64,000 bases of DNA. It comes from Phocaeicola barnesiae DSM 18169 = JCM 13652 (GTDB lineage: Bacteria; Bacteroidota; Bacteroidia; Bacteroidales; Bacteroidaceae). A program made the position numbers and the translations under genes. Of this stretch, positions 25,762 through 34,797 are shown piece by piece; within the stretch, counting starts at the first letter, position 1; each line of letters opens with the position of its first letter. Below the pieces are notes generated by a model. The model was not told the origin of the DNA. It ran no database searches and worked only from the letters and a program-made list of their open reading frames with translations. The DNA lies in assembly GCF_000374585.1 (NCBI RefSeq), contig NZ_KB894643.1, forward strand, positions 150,773 through 214,772. Direction: 5' to 3'.

Positions 25762-27207
25762 TTACTCATTCTCTAAATCTCCGGCATCATGATCACCCCA
25801 GGAAGTATCTATATTCACCCCATCCGGATTCTCCTCATCAAGATGACCACCGTAATATTCATCCTGAAACTCATCTATTGACACCACTATTTCTGCCTCT
25901 GAAGCATCCAGATTTACCGGATTATCCTTACTTCCTATCCTGTATATGTGGTTTGCCATTATTGGATAATGATATCTGCCGTCGTATCCTCCTTCTCCAG
26001 GAATAATACCAGTACCCTCTCTTGATAAAGGCAAATTAATTTCTGAATTTTGAACAATCTTCTTTTGGGATAATACCTGAAAATTTTCATCCAGCAGATA
26101 AAGCATCAATGTACTGTTTGAGCCGGTCTCTTCGGCAGAAAATGCCACTGGAGGAAGATACCCCATTACCGCTAACCCATCTGTATAATTTTTATCTATC
26201 AGATCTTCATCAGGTAGAAGTTCTGATAAAGTTCCTGTTCCAGAAGAACTTCCTATTCCTACTGATTTTTCAACACCTGCTTCACTATTATTTACCGGCA
26301 CTATGATTGGATAACTATTTTCAAGGTAATCTTCTGTTTTGCTATAGTAATCACTGTATTCCTGTCCTCCTTGTGCAGATAGCGGTAACAATGGCAAATA
26401 TTTGTTATACCTTGAATATAATTCCTCAGAAGGTCCTGTACCGAAAGCCAAATAACACACTTCAGATTCATCTATTTTATCTGGTATTCCTTTAAAGTAA
26501 GCCTTTATGCCGGCTACTCTTCTGTTAGCAACTACTGTAATATTTTCATTCTTGATGTTATCTACATAAATACCCCCGGCAAAAAACTCCGAACGAGGAA
26601 TTGGATTTATCGATTCATCACCTTTTTCAACAGATATAATACCACAAACTTCGGGGAATGAAGGAGATTTATCTGATTCATTAAATCCAAAAGTTGATTC
26701 TTTCATAAGACTCTGTATACCTCCCCAATACGCATCAGCAGAATTTCCAGACAGACCACCAATTTCTTGTCCGGTATAACCCAGATAACCACTTTCCGCA
26801 TCAAGACCTATTGCAACAAAATAATATTCAGCATCTGCATCATACGAGTCGATAGCAATGGTATGTGTTCCTGTTTTTTTATCTTCACCAACTGGAGAAG
26901 CAGGAAGATTTCCAGTCCAATCTACCGGAGAATCGTATACCAGTTTATATTGATTTCCAGTTAACTGAAACATATAAAGATGCACATACGTGACATGTTG
27001 TTTACCATCATGGTCTGAAGTATCATCTTCCGGATCAATAACCGGTGTTCTTGATGAAACAAGGCTCGATTTTATCTGAATATTGATACGTATGCTATCC
27101 TTTTCAGCTACTTCCAAACCGTTATCATCCGAGAGTTCTCTTACGGTACATGCCGATAGAAATCCGGTCACTAACAATATCCCTATCAAATATCTCTTTA
27201 ATATCAT
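25762..27207 (-). CDS. Fimbrillin family lipoprotein
   Basis: This 481-residue protein has a lipoprotein signal (Cys20, FLSAC) and a Ser-Arg site at S52-R53 (SSLVSSRTP). The fimbrillin core includes HVTYVHLYMFQLTGN, AEYYFVAIG, SEFFAGG and NRRVAGIKAYF, the last equivalent to RQVAG in the stalks. The C-terminal region is acidic with VVSIDEFQDEYYGGH and SWGDHDAG. It lies between the giant adhesin and the small tip-like protein. It is probably a tip or adaptor subunit joined to the pilus by the same strand exchange, which is inference from family structure. Confidence 0.72.
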   Translation of the reverse strand: MILKRYLIGILLVTGFLSACTVRELSDDNGLEVAEKDSIRINIQIKSSLVSSRTPVIDPEDDTSDHDGKQHVTYVHLYMFQLTGNQYKLVYDSPVDWTGNLPASPVGEDKKTGTHTIAIDSYDADAEYYFVAIGLDAESGYLGYTGQEIGGLSGNSADAYWGGIQSLMKESTFGFNESDKSPSFPEVCGIISVEKGDESINPIPRSEFFAGGIYVDNIKNENITVVANRRVAGIKAYFKGIPDKIDESEVCYLAFGTGPSEELYSRYNKYLPLLPLSAQGGQEYSDYYSKTEDYLENSYPIIVPVNNSEAGVEKSVGIGSSSGTGTLSELLPDEDLIDKNYTDGLAVMGYLPPVAFSAEETGSNSTLMLYLLDENFQVLSQKKIVQNSEINLPLSREGTGIIPGEGGYDGRYHYPIMANHIYRIGSKDNPVNLDASEAEIVVSIDEFQDEYYGGHLDEENPDGVNIDTSWGDHDAGDLENE

Positions 27208-27233
27208 TTGCCCATTATATTAATTATTCATTA

Positions 27234-30200
27234 TCACTTCTGCAGATAGAATCTTGTCAGGGACGAACCTGTGTTTCCAAGGTCTATTTCCATCTCGCCA
27301 TCAGCCAGACTATAGTTTTTCCCTGTCTTTGTATCTACAAGTTTCCATTCCTTCCACTCTGTATCCAAGGTATGAAGTTTCAATACCACATCAGTCTGTC
27401 CATCAACAATCAGTCCAACAGGAATTCTTTCAGCATTATTAACCGACTGAATACTGAGTGCCGATTTTTCAGCTATGGTAAACACCGTTGCAGCAGGCAT
27501 ATTCTTCTTATCAATCATCACAGCTACATCCTCCGCTTCATCCAATCCGTTAGAAGCCTCTGCATACTGCCATACAGAAGCGCAGGTTGTTTCGCCGCCG
27601 CTCTGCGCCTGCAAGTATAATGCATTTTTCCCTGCAGTAGCTCTACTGCTTACTGATGAGGACGATTCACTGTAAACGTCACCGGCATTAAAAGTAACAG
27701 TTATAGAACTGCTTTTAGATGTCGTTTTTATCACAAATGCTTCAGCAGGTTTGATATACATACGTTCGCCATCCTTTGATGACAGACCTGCACTTGTATA
27801 TACTATACCATCCAGCGTCAGGCTCTCCACACTTTGATTACTACTAAAGAAGCTCTGTACAGACATCATGGATAGGTATGGATTACCTACAGCTACACAT
27901 CCGCTGGCATCCGTATGCAATGATATATTATAAGTACGATCTGTTACAATCTTTCCCATATTATTTTTTTCTCTACTTATTGTAGCCGTTTGAGTGGTTC
28001 CCGTACCATCAGGACGATAATATTTATAATTTGTATGAGCCTTCGGAAATCTCAGCCTGTACGATGACCTATCAGTCTCTTCTCCCGGACGAACATTAAT
28101 GCCTTTGCCAGGTTTATGCTCATAGTTCAAGTAGTTGAAATCCTCTGTCCATCCACTCTCCTGAACTGTAACACTTTCTTTAGTTCCTCCATCCTGTACA
28201 TTCCAAACCTCATTTGAGCTTGTACCCCATACGGCCTGATAGACAATAGGCGACACACGATTTTCCGGATAGTTCTTGGAGTCTAAATAAGTGAAATATT
28301 TCTCTTTAGTCCAATTGACACCTGTATTGACAAACATATCTCCCGAGAACGTTTCCATAAGCGGAGCTGTAATTCCCGTATAAGTACCTCCCGGCAAGAG
28401 CATATCCACAAAAGCCTTGTCGTACCGTAGACGGTCGATGTTCTGAATATACGCCCCTTCTTCAAAATGAATATTCGCACAAGAAGAGGCTTCTGCTTCT
28501 GTCAGCACCGGATAGTAAGGTACACCTTTGCGCAGAATCACATTCGTACAACCGGCAGGCACACCGTCAGTCCAGTTTGCTTTGCTATTCCAGTCGGTTG
28601 ACTTTCCAAGCCATTCCGTAATGGCAGGATGTATATATGCCATATCGTTATATAACGGAGAGCCGGATAACGGCGAATAAGCTGTAATGCTATATTCACC
28701 CGGCGAAAGCCCCTGCAATGTTATTGTTTTATCACTGTTTATAACTTCCTCGAACTGGAATTCTTCATTAGTTGTAGAATTCTTACATTTGAAGATATAC
28801 TCGGCTCCTTCAGAATATGACCCTGTTATATTGAGAATAATATCTTCAGGATAGCAAATATCCGGGTTCGTTACATCGAACTTAAATCCGGAGTCATCAT
28901 CTGACGACTGTACACAGTCGGGAATACCGTCACCATCTGAATCCTTACGGGTATATATACCGGTTATTCTCGGTTGAGTAAGACCGGTTATTCCTCCTAA
29001 AGTAATCTTCAGTCTGTTATATTCACCTTCTTCCTTTGAAGGAGTCATCTCCAGATAAAGCTTCCCTGTTTTGTTTATCAAATCCAGATCAAGCAAATTG
29101 AAAGATGTTTTAGATGCGACTTCAGACTCACCATTATATACAGTCATTGTTATTCCGCTAAGGTTAATATTGGCAAGTCCTCCCATTCCATCCAGCACGA
29201 TACCTATAGGCTGGCCTGCCGGCATGTCATTGAATTTCAGTCCTAATGAAATGCCTCCAATATTCAAGAGCCCCCCTATTTCAACACCTGTATCCAGATC
29301 ATTATCTATAAGGTATCCCAATCCGTCAATATTATCTTTCAAGCCTACCAACGTAGTGTTATTAAACACACTATAATCCAAATCGACACCGTAATTGGAG
29401 TTGTTCATCACCTCCATACACAAGTCCTGCGCGAAACTGGTACTGCAATAAGTATCTTCGAAGAAAGCGCCATATATACGTAACTGACTGAAGAGGGAAA
29501 CATTCGCCAAACCTTTGCTCCATAACTCAAGACGGTCGAAAGCCTTATCAGTTTCTACATAAACCCTCAGGCGTCCGTTACCATCGCCAATCAGGTCAAG
29601 TCCCAGCACATTGGAGTTATCTCCCGAAGAAGTCGCTCCATCATCTACGCGCGTATTTCCATTATACAGTCTTACTTCGTAATTTTCCAATAAGTTTACA
29701 TCCAGCAATCCCAAATTAGGTTCTATAATGAATCCGGCACGCACAGATCCGTTTCCGGCATTTATCATACGTGTGGTCTTCATGGCATAGATAGCTTTAT
29801 TTTCTACGACATTTATCCCACTTCTTGTAGCATAGTTATTATAATCATCGTCTACTACAGCATCCGGATTTTTCAAGCCCGACAATATAGATATCAAACT
29901 GCCATTCCAAGAATCAAGAGTTTCCGTAGGATATGCTCCATAGCTTGTTGCAGTAATATAGGTATTACAACCGGAAGCTGTTGAAACCAGACTCTCACGG
30001 TAGATAGTAGATGTATAGCTCATGCCGACTCCATCTTTGGTATATACAGCCTGAATGACGTATGCTCCGTTGGCTGTCGCTCCGGTAAGTACTCCATTCT
30101 TTACCGTTGGTTCTTCTTCACAGGCATTCGGCCAGCTAAGAACAGTATACGTTACAGAAGAATTATCCTCTTGGGCTACTACTGGTAACTGGTATGTATC

Positions 30201-31496
30201 GGTATAGATAGTAGCTCCCGGAAAAGCAAAATAACTGCTGTTGTCTATGGTGACGGGTTTGCGGATGTAGGCGTAAAATACGTTTATACCCTCACCTGTA
30301 ATTCCTCCCAATAAAGCTCGTGGTGCTGTTATTTTTACCTTCGAGACACGCTGTTCTCCATTCAATATATTCATACTGATTTTCGCATTTTCGGTATTCA
30401 ATATATCCAAGCCTATCAAAGAAAAATCTTTAGATGATTCTTGTACCTCTTCTCCTGTTGCATCAATTGCTGTAAGTTCAGGAGCATTGTTCAATAAGTT
30501 AGCAATATTTATGACACTTCCAAGTTCGCTCAGTAATCCTGTAGATTCGTAGACAAAACCCACTTCATATCCACGTAAATCTATATCTATACTATTTCCC
30601 CAATCTACAGTCACAAATTGAGGAAAAGTAAGTGAACACCTCAGATGCAATTTATCAGTTATTGGAGCAGTTACCAATACTTTAGCCTCTTTATCTTCTA
30701 TTGAACTTGATTTAGAATCTATTTTAGGATACTCATTTCCTTCACTTTTAATCGCTATCTCATCACTATTATCCCCAACAAAAGCGTATTTGATACCTAC
30801 AGACCCACTTAATGCAGTGACTGCAGCACCGGAGAATTTCAACCTTACTTCGTCAAAGATACAGGGTGCATTCACTATCAAAGTCTGTTCAGTGTTTTCT
30901 CCACTGCTTACACCAATTAAATCCAGACCGATTACATTAGTATTATTTCCATCAACCATAACCTGTTTAACAGGATTACCATTGCAATAAAAAGAAATGA
31001 CAGACCCACTCAAGACATCAAGGCTCAACAAAGAACTGCTTCCCGGATCTATCACAAAACCGACCTTCTGTCCTGCACTATAAGTACGATAAATATCACG
31101 GACAGCGATGGCATCTGCTGTTCCTAAACCAGCACCTACCAATCCACCAACCTTATATGAATCAGTCAAATCAAGATTTACTATCGCACCTAAGTCACCT
31201 GTTCCGGAAGCTACACTCACCGTTTCTTTAGAGACCTGGTTTACCACGCGCCCAACACCGACTAATGGAACACGGGCATTTTCTGCTTTCCATGTACCAT
31301 CACTCTGTTGCTTCAAAGCGCTGTGTTTTTCAACCTCTATAGGATTATTCGTTCGTGTATCTTCGGGCACAACAGCTCCGGCGGTAATCTGTTCGAAACC
31401 GTCATAACATGAGTATAACGCAAAAGGAACGCTAAAGACAAGCGCTGTGCGAACCAAAAATCTTTTCATCATACTTTTATCTTTAAGCATTTTCAT
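27234..31496 (-). CDS. Giant repeat adhesin of the pilus locus (1420 residues)
   Basis: This is the largest protein in the locus. It has a signal with lipobox-like ALYSC (Cys30) and TR at 47-48. At least four diverged repeats occupy roughly residues 110-870; each has a core of a G.VIDP/EP turn, alternating strands, a Y-N-G turn and a V-I/L-G-L-D-L-I phrase, with CNGNPVK, NGNTRVDD and NGESEVAS at the turn. A calcium-loop-like DSDGDGIPDC follows near residue 880. The C-terminal third contains STDWNSKANWTDGVPAGC and ends in a beta domain (LVDTKTGKNYSLADG). It is likely the surface adhesin or tip of the pilus; the ligand is unknown. Confidence 0.72.
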   Translation of the reverse strand: MKMLKDKSMMKRFLVRTALVFSVPFALYSCYDGFEQITAGAVVPEDTRTNNPIEVEKHSALKQQSDGTWKAENARVPLVGVGRVVNQVSKETVSVASGTGDLGAIVNLDLTDSYKVGGLVGAGLGTADAIAVRDIYRTYSAGQKVGFVIDPGSSSLLSLDVLSGSVISFYCNGNPVKQVMVDGNNTNVIGLDLIGVSSGENTEQTLIVNAPCIFDEVRLKFSGAAVTALSGSVGIKYAFVGDNSDEIAIKSEGNEYPKIDSKSSSIEDKEAKVLVTAPITDKLHLRCSLTFPQFVTVDWGNSIDIDLRGYEVGFVYESTGLLSELGSVINIANLLNNAPELTAIDATGEEVQESSKDFSLIGLDILNTENAKISMNILNGEQRVSKVKITAPRALLGGITGEGINVFYAYIRKPVTIDNSSYFAFPGATIYTDTYQLPVVAQEDNSSVTYTVLSWPNACEEEPTVKNGVLTGATANGAYVIQAVYTKDGVGMSYTSTIYRESLVSTASGCNTYITATSYGAYPTETLDSWNGSLISILSGLKNPDAVVDDDYNNYATRSGINVVENKAIYAMKTTRMINAGNGSVRAGFIIEPNLGLLDVNLLENYEVRLYNGNTRVDDGATSSGDNSNVLGLDLIGDGNGRLRVYVETDKAFDRLELWSKGLANVSLFSQLRIYGAFFEDTYCSTSFAQDLCMEVMNNSNYGVDLDYSVFNNTTLVGLKDNIDGLGYLIDNDLDTGVEIGGLLNIGGISLGLKFNDMPAGQPIGIVLDGMGGLANINLSGITMTVYNGESEVASKTSFNLLDLDLINKTGKLYLEMTPSKEEGEYNRLKITLGGITGLTQPRITGIYTRKDSDGDGIPDCVQSSDDDSGFKFDVTNPDICYPEDIILNITGSYSEGAEYIFKCKNSTTNEEFQFEEVINSDKTITLQGLSPGEYSITAYSPLSGSPLYNDMAYIHPAITEWLGKSTDWNSKANWTDGVPAGCTNVILRKGVPYYPVLTEAEASSCANIHFEEGAYIQNIDRLRYDKAFVDMLLPGGTYTGITAPLMETFSGDMFVNTGVNWTKEKYFTYLDSKNYPENRVSPIVYQAVWGTSSNEVWNVQDGGTKESVTVQESGWTEDFNYLNYEHKPGKGINVRPGEETDRSSYRLRFPKAHTNYKYYRPDGTGTTQTATISREKNNMGKIVTDRTYNISLHTDASGCVAVGNPYLSMMSVQSFFSSNQSVESLTLDGIVYTSAGLSSKDGERMYIKPAEAFVIKTTSKSSSITVTFNAGDVYSESSSSVSSRATAGKNALYLQAQSGGETTCASVWQYAEASNGLDEAEDVAVMIDKKNMPAATVFTIAEKSALSIQSVNNAERIPVGLIVDGQTDVVLKLHTLDTEWKEWKLVDTKTGKNYSLADGEMEIDLGNTGSSLTRFYLQK

Positions 31497-31678
31497 TATT
31501 TCTATCTATAACTATCGGACAAACTCATTCATTTATCGTAATACAGCAAAAACCTAATCTTTTCTGTGTTACCATAAATGCAAATGAAACGATAGTCATG
31601 ATCGGTATAAAATAAAAATCAGATATAAAGAACTGACCTGCTGAACTTAAAGTTTATAGTGTTCTACTTTTTTAATCA

Positions 31679-31716
31679 ACTCACAGCATGATTCCACAAG
31701 GAACCATGCCATGAGT
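31679..31716. repeat. Imperfect inverted repeat in the spacer before the giant adhesin gene
   Basis: A 38-bp hairpin made of three paired blocks (ACTCA/TGAGT, GCATG/CATGC, TTCC/GGAA) separated by symmetric mismatches, with a 4-base loop. No strong T-run follows on either strand, so it is a weak terminator or an mRNA processing/stability element. The rest of 31497-31747 holds no gene and no good promoter match. Confidence 0.55.
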
Positions 31717-31747
31717 CTTTTGAGTATCCTCAAAGCAATTTATTTTT

Positions 31748-33187
31748 TTATTCTTCTACACCCATGTTATGAAGCACTTCCCATGCATCGTTGATTATTA
31801 CTACGATATTGGTATTTGAACTCAAGTCGATTGGTTCGTCTGGATCTGGATTTTCGGGAGTTGGATCTGGATCTGGGTCACCACCGGTATTGTCTGTATA
31901 TAGTTTCTTACCGATAGAGTAGAAGTTGTTACAACGGATGTCATATTTGTAAGTTCCATCGGTAACGCCACTTGGAGCGTTATTTGTAGTTACCTTCAAT
32001 GTTTTCAATGCAGTTCCATCAGTACCCTGCAATTCAACAGTCAAAGTCTGTGAGTCAACATGACCTGCGTAAGGAATGATATAGCGACCGCCAAAGATAG
32101 AGTTTTCTTTAAGTGTTAAATTAGTTGTTCCGTTGTAACCCTCTGCAAAAGGTTTTGCTGATGAATTTGTTGATACAGATGCAGTCGCAACTGCATTATT
32201 GGTTAATGTATTAAATGTATAAGATGTCGCTGACTGTTCTGCAGCTGTTCCATTCCAGTTTGTAGCAATCTTAGACATATCGAACTCCATTAAAAGGAAC
32301 TTTCCGTTAGTTCCTGTTGTTGATTCACCATTGCCTGACCCTACAGTAGTCTGCTTTGTATCACCATTGAAATCATCATCAGTTAAAAGCTGTGCAGGCC
32401 ATTTAAACTGAGTATACTCATCATTTGCATACACTCTTACATACTGTACAACTTTACCATCAATCTTAGTAGGTACATTATCGAAATATCCCAACATACC
32501 TGCTACCTGGCGAGTTAAAGTAACTGAAGCAGGAGTGCTAAAAGCAGCTTTATCAGTCTGTGTAGCATTTTCATCAGATACACCGGCGAAAAGTTCTTCT
32601 ATATCATAATCTGTTTTTTCTTCGCCTAATGCAGTAGTTGTAAAAACGTCCAAAGTAGTAGTTCCATTAGACAAGCTTGGTTCTCCATAAGGATTTGTAG
32701 TATTACTTGACGGATTATCTACATTATAACCTACAGCCACAAACTTATATTTAGAATTTTGAACCAGACCTTTAAGCTTTATAGTTTTTGTCTGGTCGGT
32801 GTGATCTTCCCAATTTTGTGTTGGATTAGGATGTTCATCCTTAGCTGTAAAATCATTAATAACAATGATACCGTCCGTTGATTCTTCAGTTGAAACATCT
32901 ACAGAAGTATCAAATTTATATGTTCCTTGATTTTCTTTAAACACATAAATCTTAACCACATTCACATTATTAGCCGCTGCCGAACTACCAACAGGACGTA
33001 CAGCACGTGAGTCAGCACTTGTGTTTGACAAGTTGATTTTCAACAAGCCTTCACCTTCCTTGAGTTCTACATTCTCAATAGGATTTCCATTCTCGTCAAC
33101 GTAAATAATTGTTTCATTCTGACAAGCTGTGAAAGCCAATGTTCCGGCAAACAACAGCGCACCTAAAAATTGTCTTCTCATAATCAT
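31748..33187 (-). CDS. Fimbrillin stalk subunit 2
   Basis: This 479-residue lipoprotein precursor has Cys22 (LAFTAC) and the Arg maturation site DSRAVRP (R61). The core has TLTRQVAGMLGYF and GGRYIIPYAGHV, close to the neighbouring stalk protein. A short Asp/Pro linker (about 20 residues) leads to the C-terminal strand IVVIINDAWEVLHNM, shared with the anchor and stalk 1. Known type V stalk subunits are lipidated, exported, cut after Arg by a trypsin-like protease and joined by C-terminal strand exchange; the features fit that route. The gene is preceded by a 36-bp palindrome. Confidence 0.82.
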   Translation of the reverse strand: MIMRRQFLGALLFAGTLAFTACQNETIIYVDENGNPIENVELKEGEGLLKINLSNTSADSRAVRPVGSSAAANNVNVVKIYVFKENQGTYKFDTSVDVSTEESTDGIIVINDFTAKDEHPNPTQNWEDHTDQTKTIKLKGLVQNSKYKFVAVGYNVDNPSSNTTNPYGEPSLSNGTTTLDVFTTTALGEEKTDYDIEELFAGVSDENATQTDKAAFSTPASVTLTRQVAGMLGYFDNVPTKIDGKVVQYVRVYANDEYTQFKWPAQLLTDDDFNGDTKQTTVGSGNGESTTGTNGKFLLMEFDMSKIATNWNGTAAEQSATSYTFNTLTNNAVATASVSTNSSAKPFAEGYNGTTNLTLKENSIFGGRYIIPYAGHVDSQTLTVELQGTDGTALKTLKVTTNNAPSGVTDGTYKYDIRCNNFYSIGKKLYTDNTGGDPDPDPTPENPDPDEPIDLSSNTNIVVIINDAWEVLHNMGVEE

Positions 33188-33217
33188 TATTAATTGTTTG
33201 TTATAATTTAATCGCTA

Positions 33218-33260
33218 TTTAAACATCGTTTAAACAGTGTTTAAACACTGTTTAAACGAT
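33218..33260. repeat. TTTAAAC array with a 36-bp perfect palindrome
   Basis: TTTAAAC begins at 33218, 33229, 33240 and 33251, exactly 11 bp apart. The last three are full GTTTAAAC octamers separated by AGT and ACT, so bases 33225-33260 form a perfect 36-bp palindrome. It lies between the stop of stalk 1 and the start of stalk 2. As DNA it could be a multi-site operator on one helix face; as RNA it is a strong intercistronic hairpin. No -7 box is found on the minus strand in this spacer. Confidence 0.9.
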
Positions 33261-33269
33261 ACATATTTT

Positions 33270-34757
33270 TTATTCAAGCTCCATATCGTGGATAATCTCC
33301 CAGTTATCGTTCACCTTGACTGTCAGATACTGCTTGTTGTCCAACGATTCTGGGTCATCTACATCCGGGTTTGGATTTGGATTGTCCGGGTCTGTAGGAT
33401 CTGTTGGATCAGGGTCCGGATCTGTTGGTTTATCCGGATCAGGATCTGACGGATCTGTTGGATCAATTGGGTCAACAGGTGGTTCAGGGTCTGTTCCCGG
33501 ATCTTCAGGATCAGGATTCCATCCCGGATTGTCCATCGTACGGTTGCCAATTCCATACACATGGTTACGCACAAGGCTGTAACTGTTCTTATCATCTTTG
33601 CTTGTGAAAGATCCCCAACTGCTGTTATTCCAATAAGTAACTGTCTTTCCTACCTGCTGGTCTGTGCTTGAAAGATTGATATTCCATGAAAGCAATTCTT
33701 GACTACTAGAATCAAGCAACTGAAGTTTCAAAGTCTGTTCTCCAGCCACTTTTGCAAACGGAATAATAAATTCTCCTCCGAAGACAGAACCTCTACGGAA
33801 TGTAGGATAATCGGTTGAATTAGGATCAGTCGGCTTATATGGATTCTTCCAGTTATTTCCCTGTAAACCAGAATACTGACAACCAGAAGGATCAGTTGTT
33901 ACTGTAGCATCTATCAATCCGTCATTGTTTTCATCAGAGATACTGTAGAACCAATTTTGTAAATCAATCTTGCAAATCTCATACTCATTACCTGTCAATG
34001 TAGCAGGACTTGTACCGTTCACCACAAACTTAGCAGCTGTACCGGCTCCTCCATTCGAAGCAATATCAATATTTGCAAAATTACCAAAGACAAGTTCGTT
34101 GTTCTTTGCCGATGCTACCAGACGTATATATCGGGAATTTCCATTCATAAATGGAATATCTTTTACATAGATATATGCACCTGCCACCTGACGATTCAGA
34201 ACCACATCTTTCTTAAATCCTTTGCTATCACTAAGTGTAAAATCAAGCGAACCGGCAAAGAATTCTTCTCCATGTACAGTTTCACCTCCATCACTTGTCT
34301 TTGAGATTATTGTATTAGGTGAATATGTTGATTCTTTAGCCAATCTTGTAAACACAGACAAATCATAATCCGAATTTGAATCATAACCTATGGCATAAAC
34401 GGTATAAGTACCTGCCGTAAGACGGTTCTCAAGTACGAAATTTGTCATCCGTCCGTTGTCGTATGATTCCGAATCACTCAGCCAGTCTGAATAATCCTTG
34501 ATATAAACCACTTTACCACCTGAGTCACAAATCCACAACCTTACCTTATCAATAGTCTGTTTAGCCTCAGTACCGTACATAGGTCTGCCGGCACGGCTTG
34601 TAAGTCCATCACCAGAATTGAGAATAGTCAGGGATAAAACCTGCTCATTATTACCGACTTCCTGTCCCGTTTCACTGTCAATAACAGTTTCGTTTGAACA
34701 GGAATAGAAAGACAAAGCTCCAAGCAATGTAATTCCCAAAATAAACTTCTTGTTCAT
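33270..34757 (-). CDS. Fimbrillin stalk subunit 1
   Basis: This 495-residue lipoprotein precursor has Cys20 (SFYSC) and the Arg site LTSRAGRP (R55). The core includes VRLWICDSGGKVVYI, VLNRQVAGAYIYV and RRGSVFGGEFIIPFA. An Asp/Pro-rich linker of about 60 residues precedes the C-terminal strand LTVKVNDNWEIIHDMELE, nearly identical in pattern to the anchor's tail. These are the traits of type V pilus stalk proteins. The linker is unusual for a packed stalk. It follows the anchor gene by 40 bp and is probably highly expressed. Confidence 0.82.
   Translation of the reverse strand: MNKKFILGITLLGALSFYSCSNETVIDSETGQEVGNNEQVLSLTILNSGDGLTSRAGRPMYGTEAKQTIDKVRLWICDSGGKVVYIKDYSDWLSDSESYDNGRMTNFVLENRLTAGTYTVYAIGYDSNSDYDLSVFTRLAKESTYSPNTIISKTSDGGETVHGEEFFAGSLDFTLSDSKGFKKDVVLNRQVAGAYIYVKDIPFMNGNSRYIRLVASAKNNELVFGNFANIDIASNGGAGTAAKFVVNGTSPATLTGNEYEICKIDLQNWFYSISDENNDGLIDATVTTDPSGCQYSGLQGNNWKNPYKPTDPNSTDYPTFRRGSVFGGEFIIPFAKVAGEQTLKLQLLDSSSQELLSWNINLSSTDQQVGKTVTYWNNSSWGSFTSKDDKNSYSLVRNHVYGIGNRTMDNPGWNPDPEDPGTDPEPPVDPIDPTDPSDPDPDKPTDPDPDPTDPTDPDNPNPNPDVDDPESLDNKQYLTVKVNDNWEIIHDMELE
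33345..33530 (-). repeat. Low-complexity Asp/Pro/Thr coding repeat in stalk 1
   Basis: The DNA consists of short imperfect GGATC/CGGATC-type repeats encoding an Asp-Pro-Thr linker. The antisense frame stays open and reads as a Gly/Ser-rich false ORF. Such DNA is prone to length change by slippage. Confidence 0.75.
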
Positions 34758-34797
34758 AATCTTATAGTTAGTAGCGTTATTAATAATTCAAATATTT

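Noticed and set aside
33218..33260. Regular repeat spacing resembling a small CRISPR array
   Set aside because: Units are 8 bp and spacers 3 bp, and no cas genes are present.
33316..33582. Plus-strand Gly/Ser-rich open frame
   Set aside because: It is the antisense of the Asp/Pro linker of stalk 1; low-complexity DNA stays open by chance.
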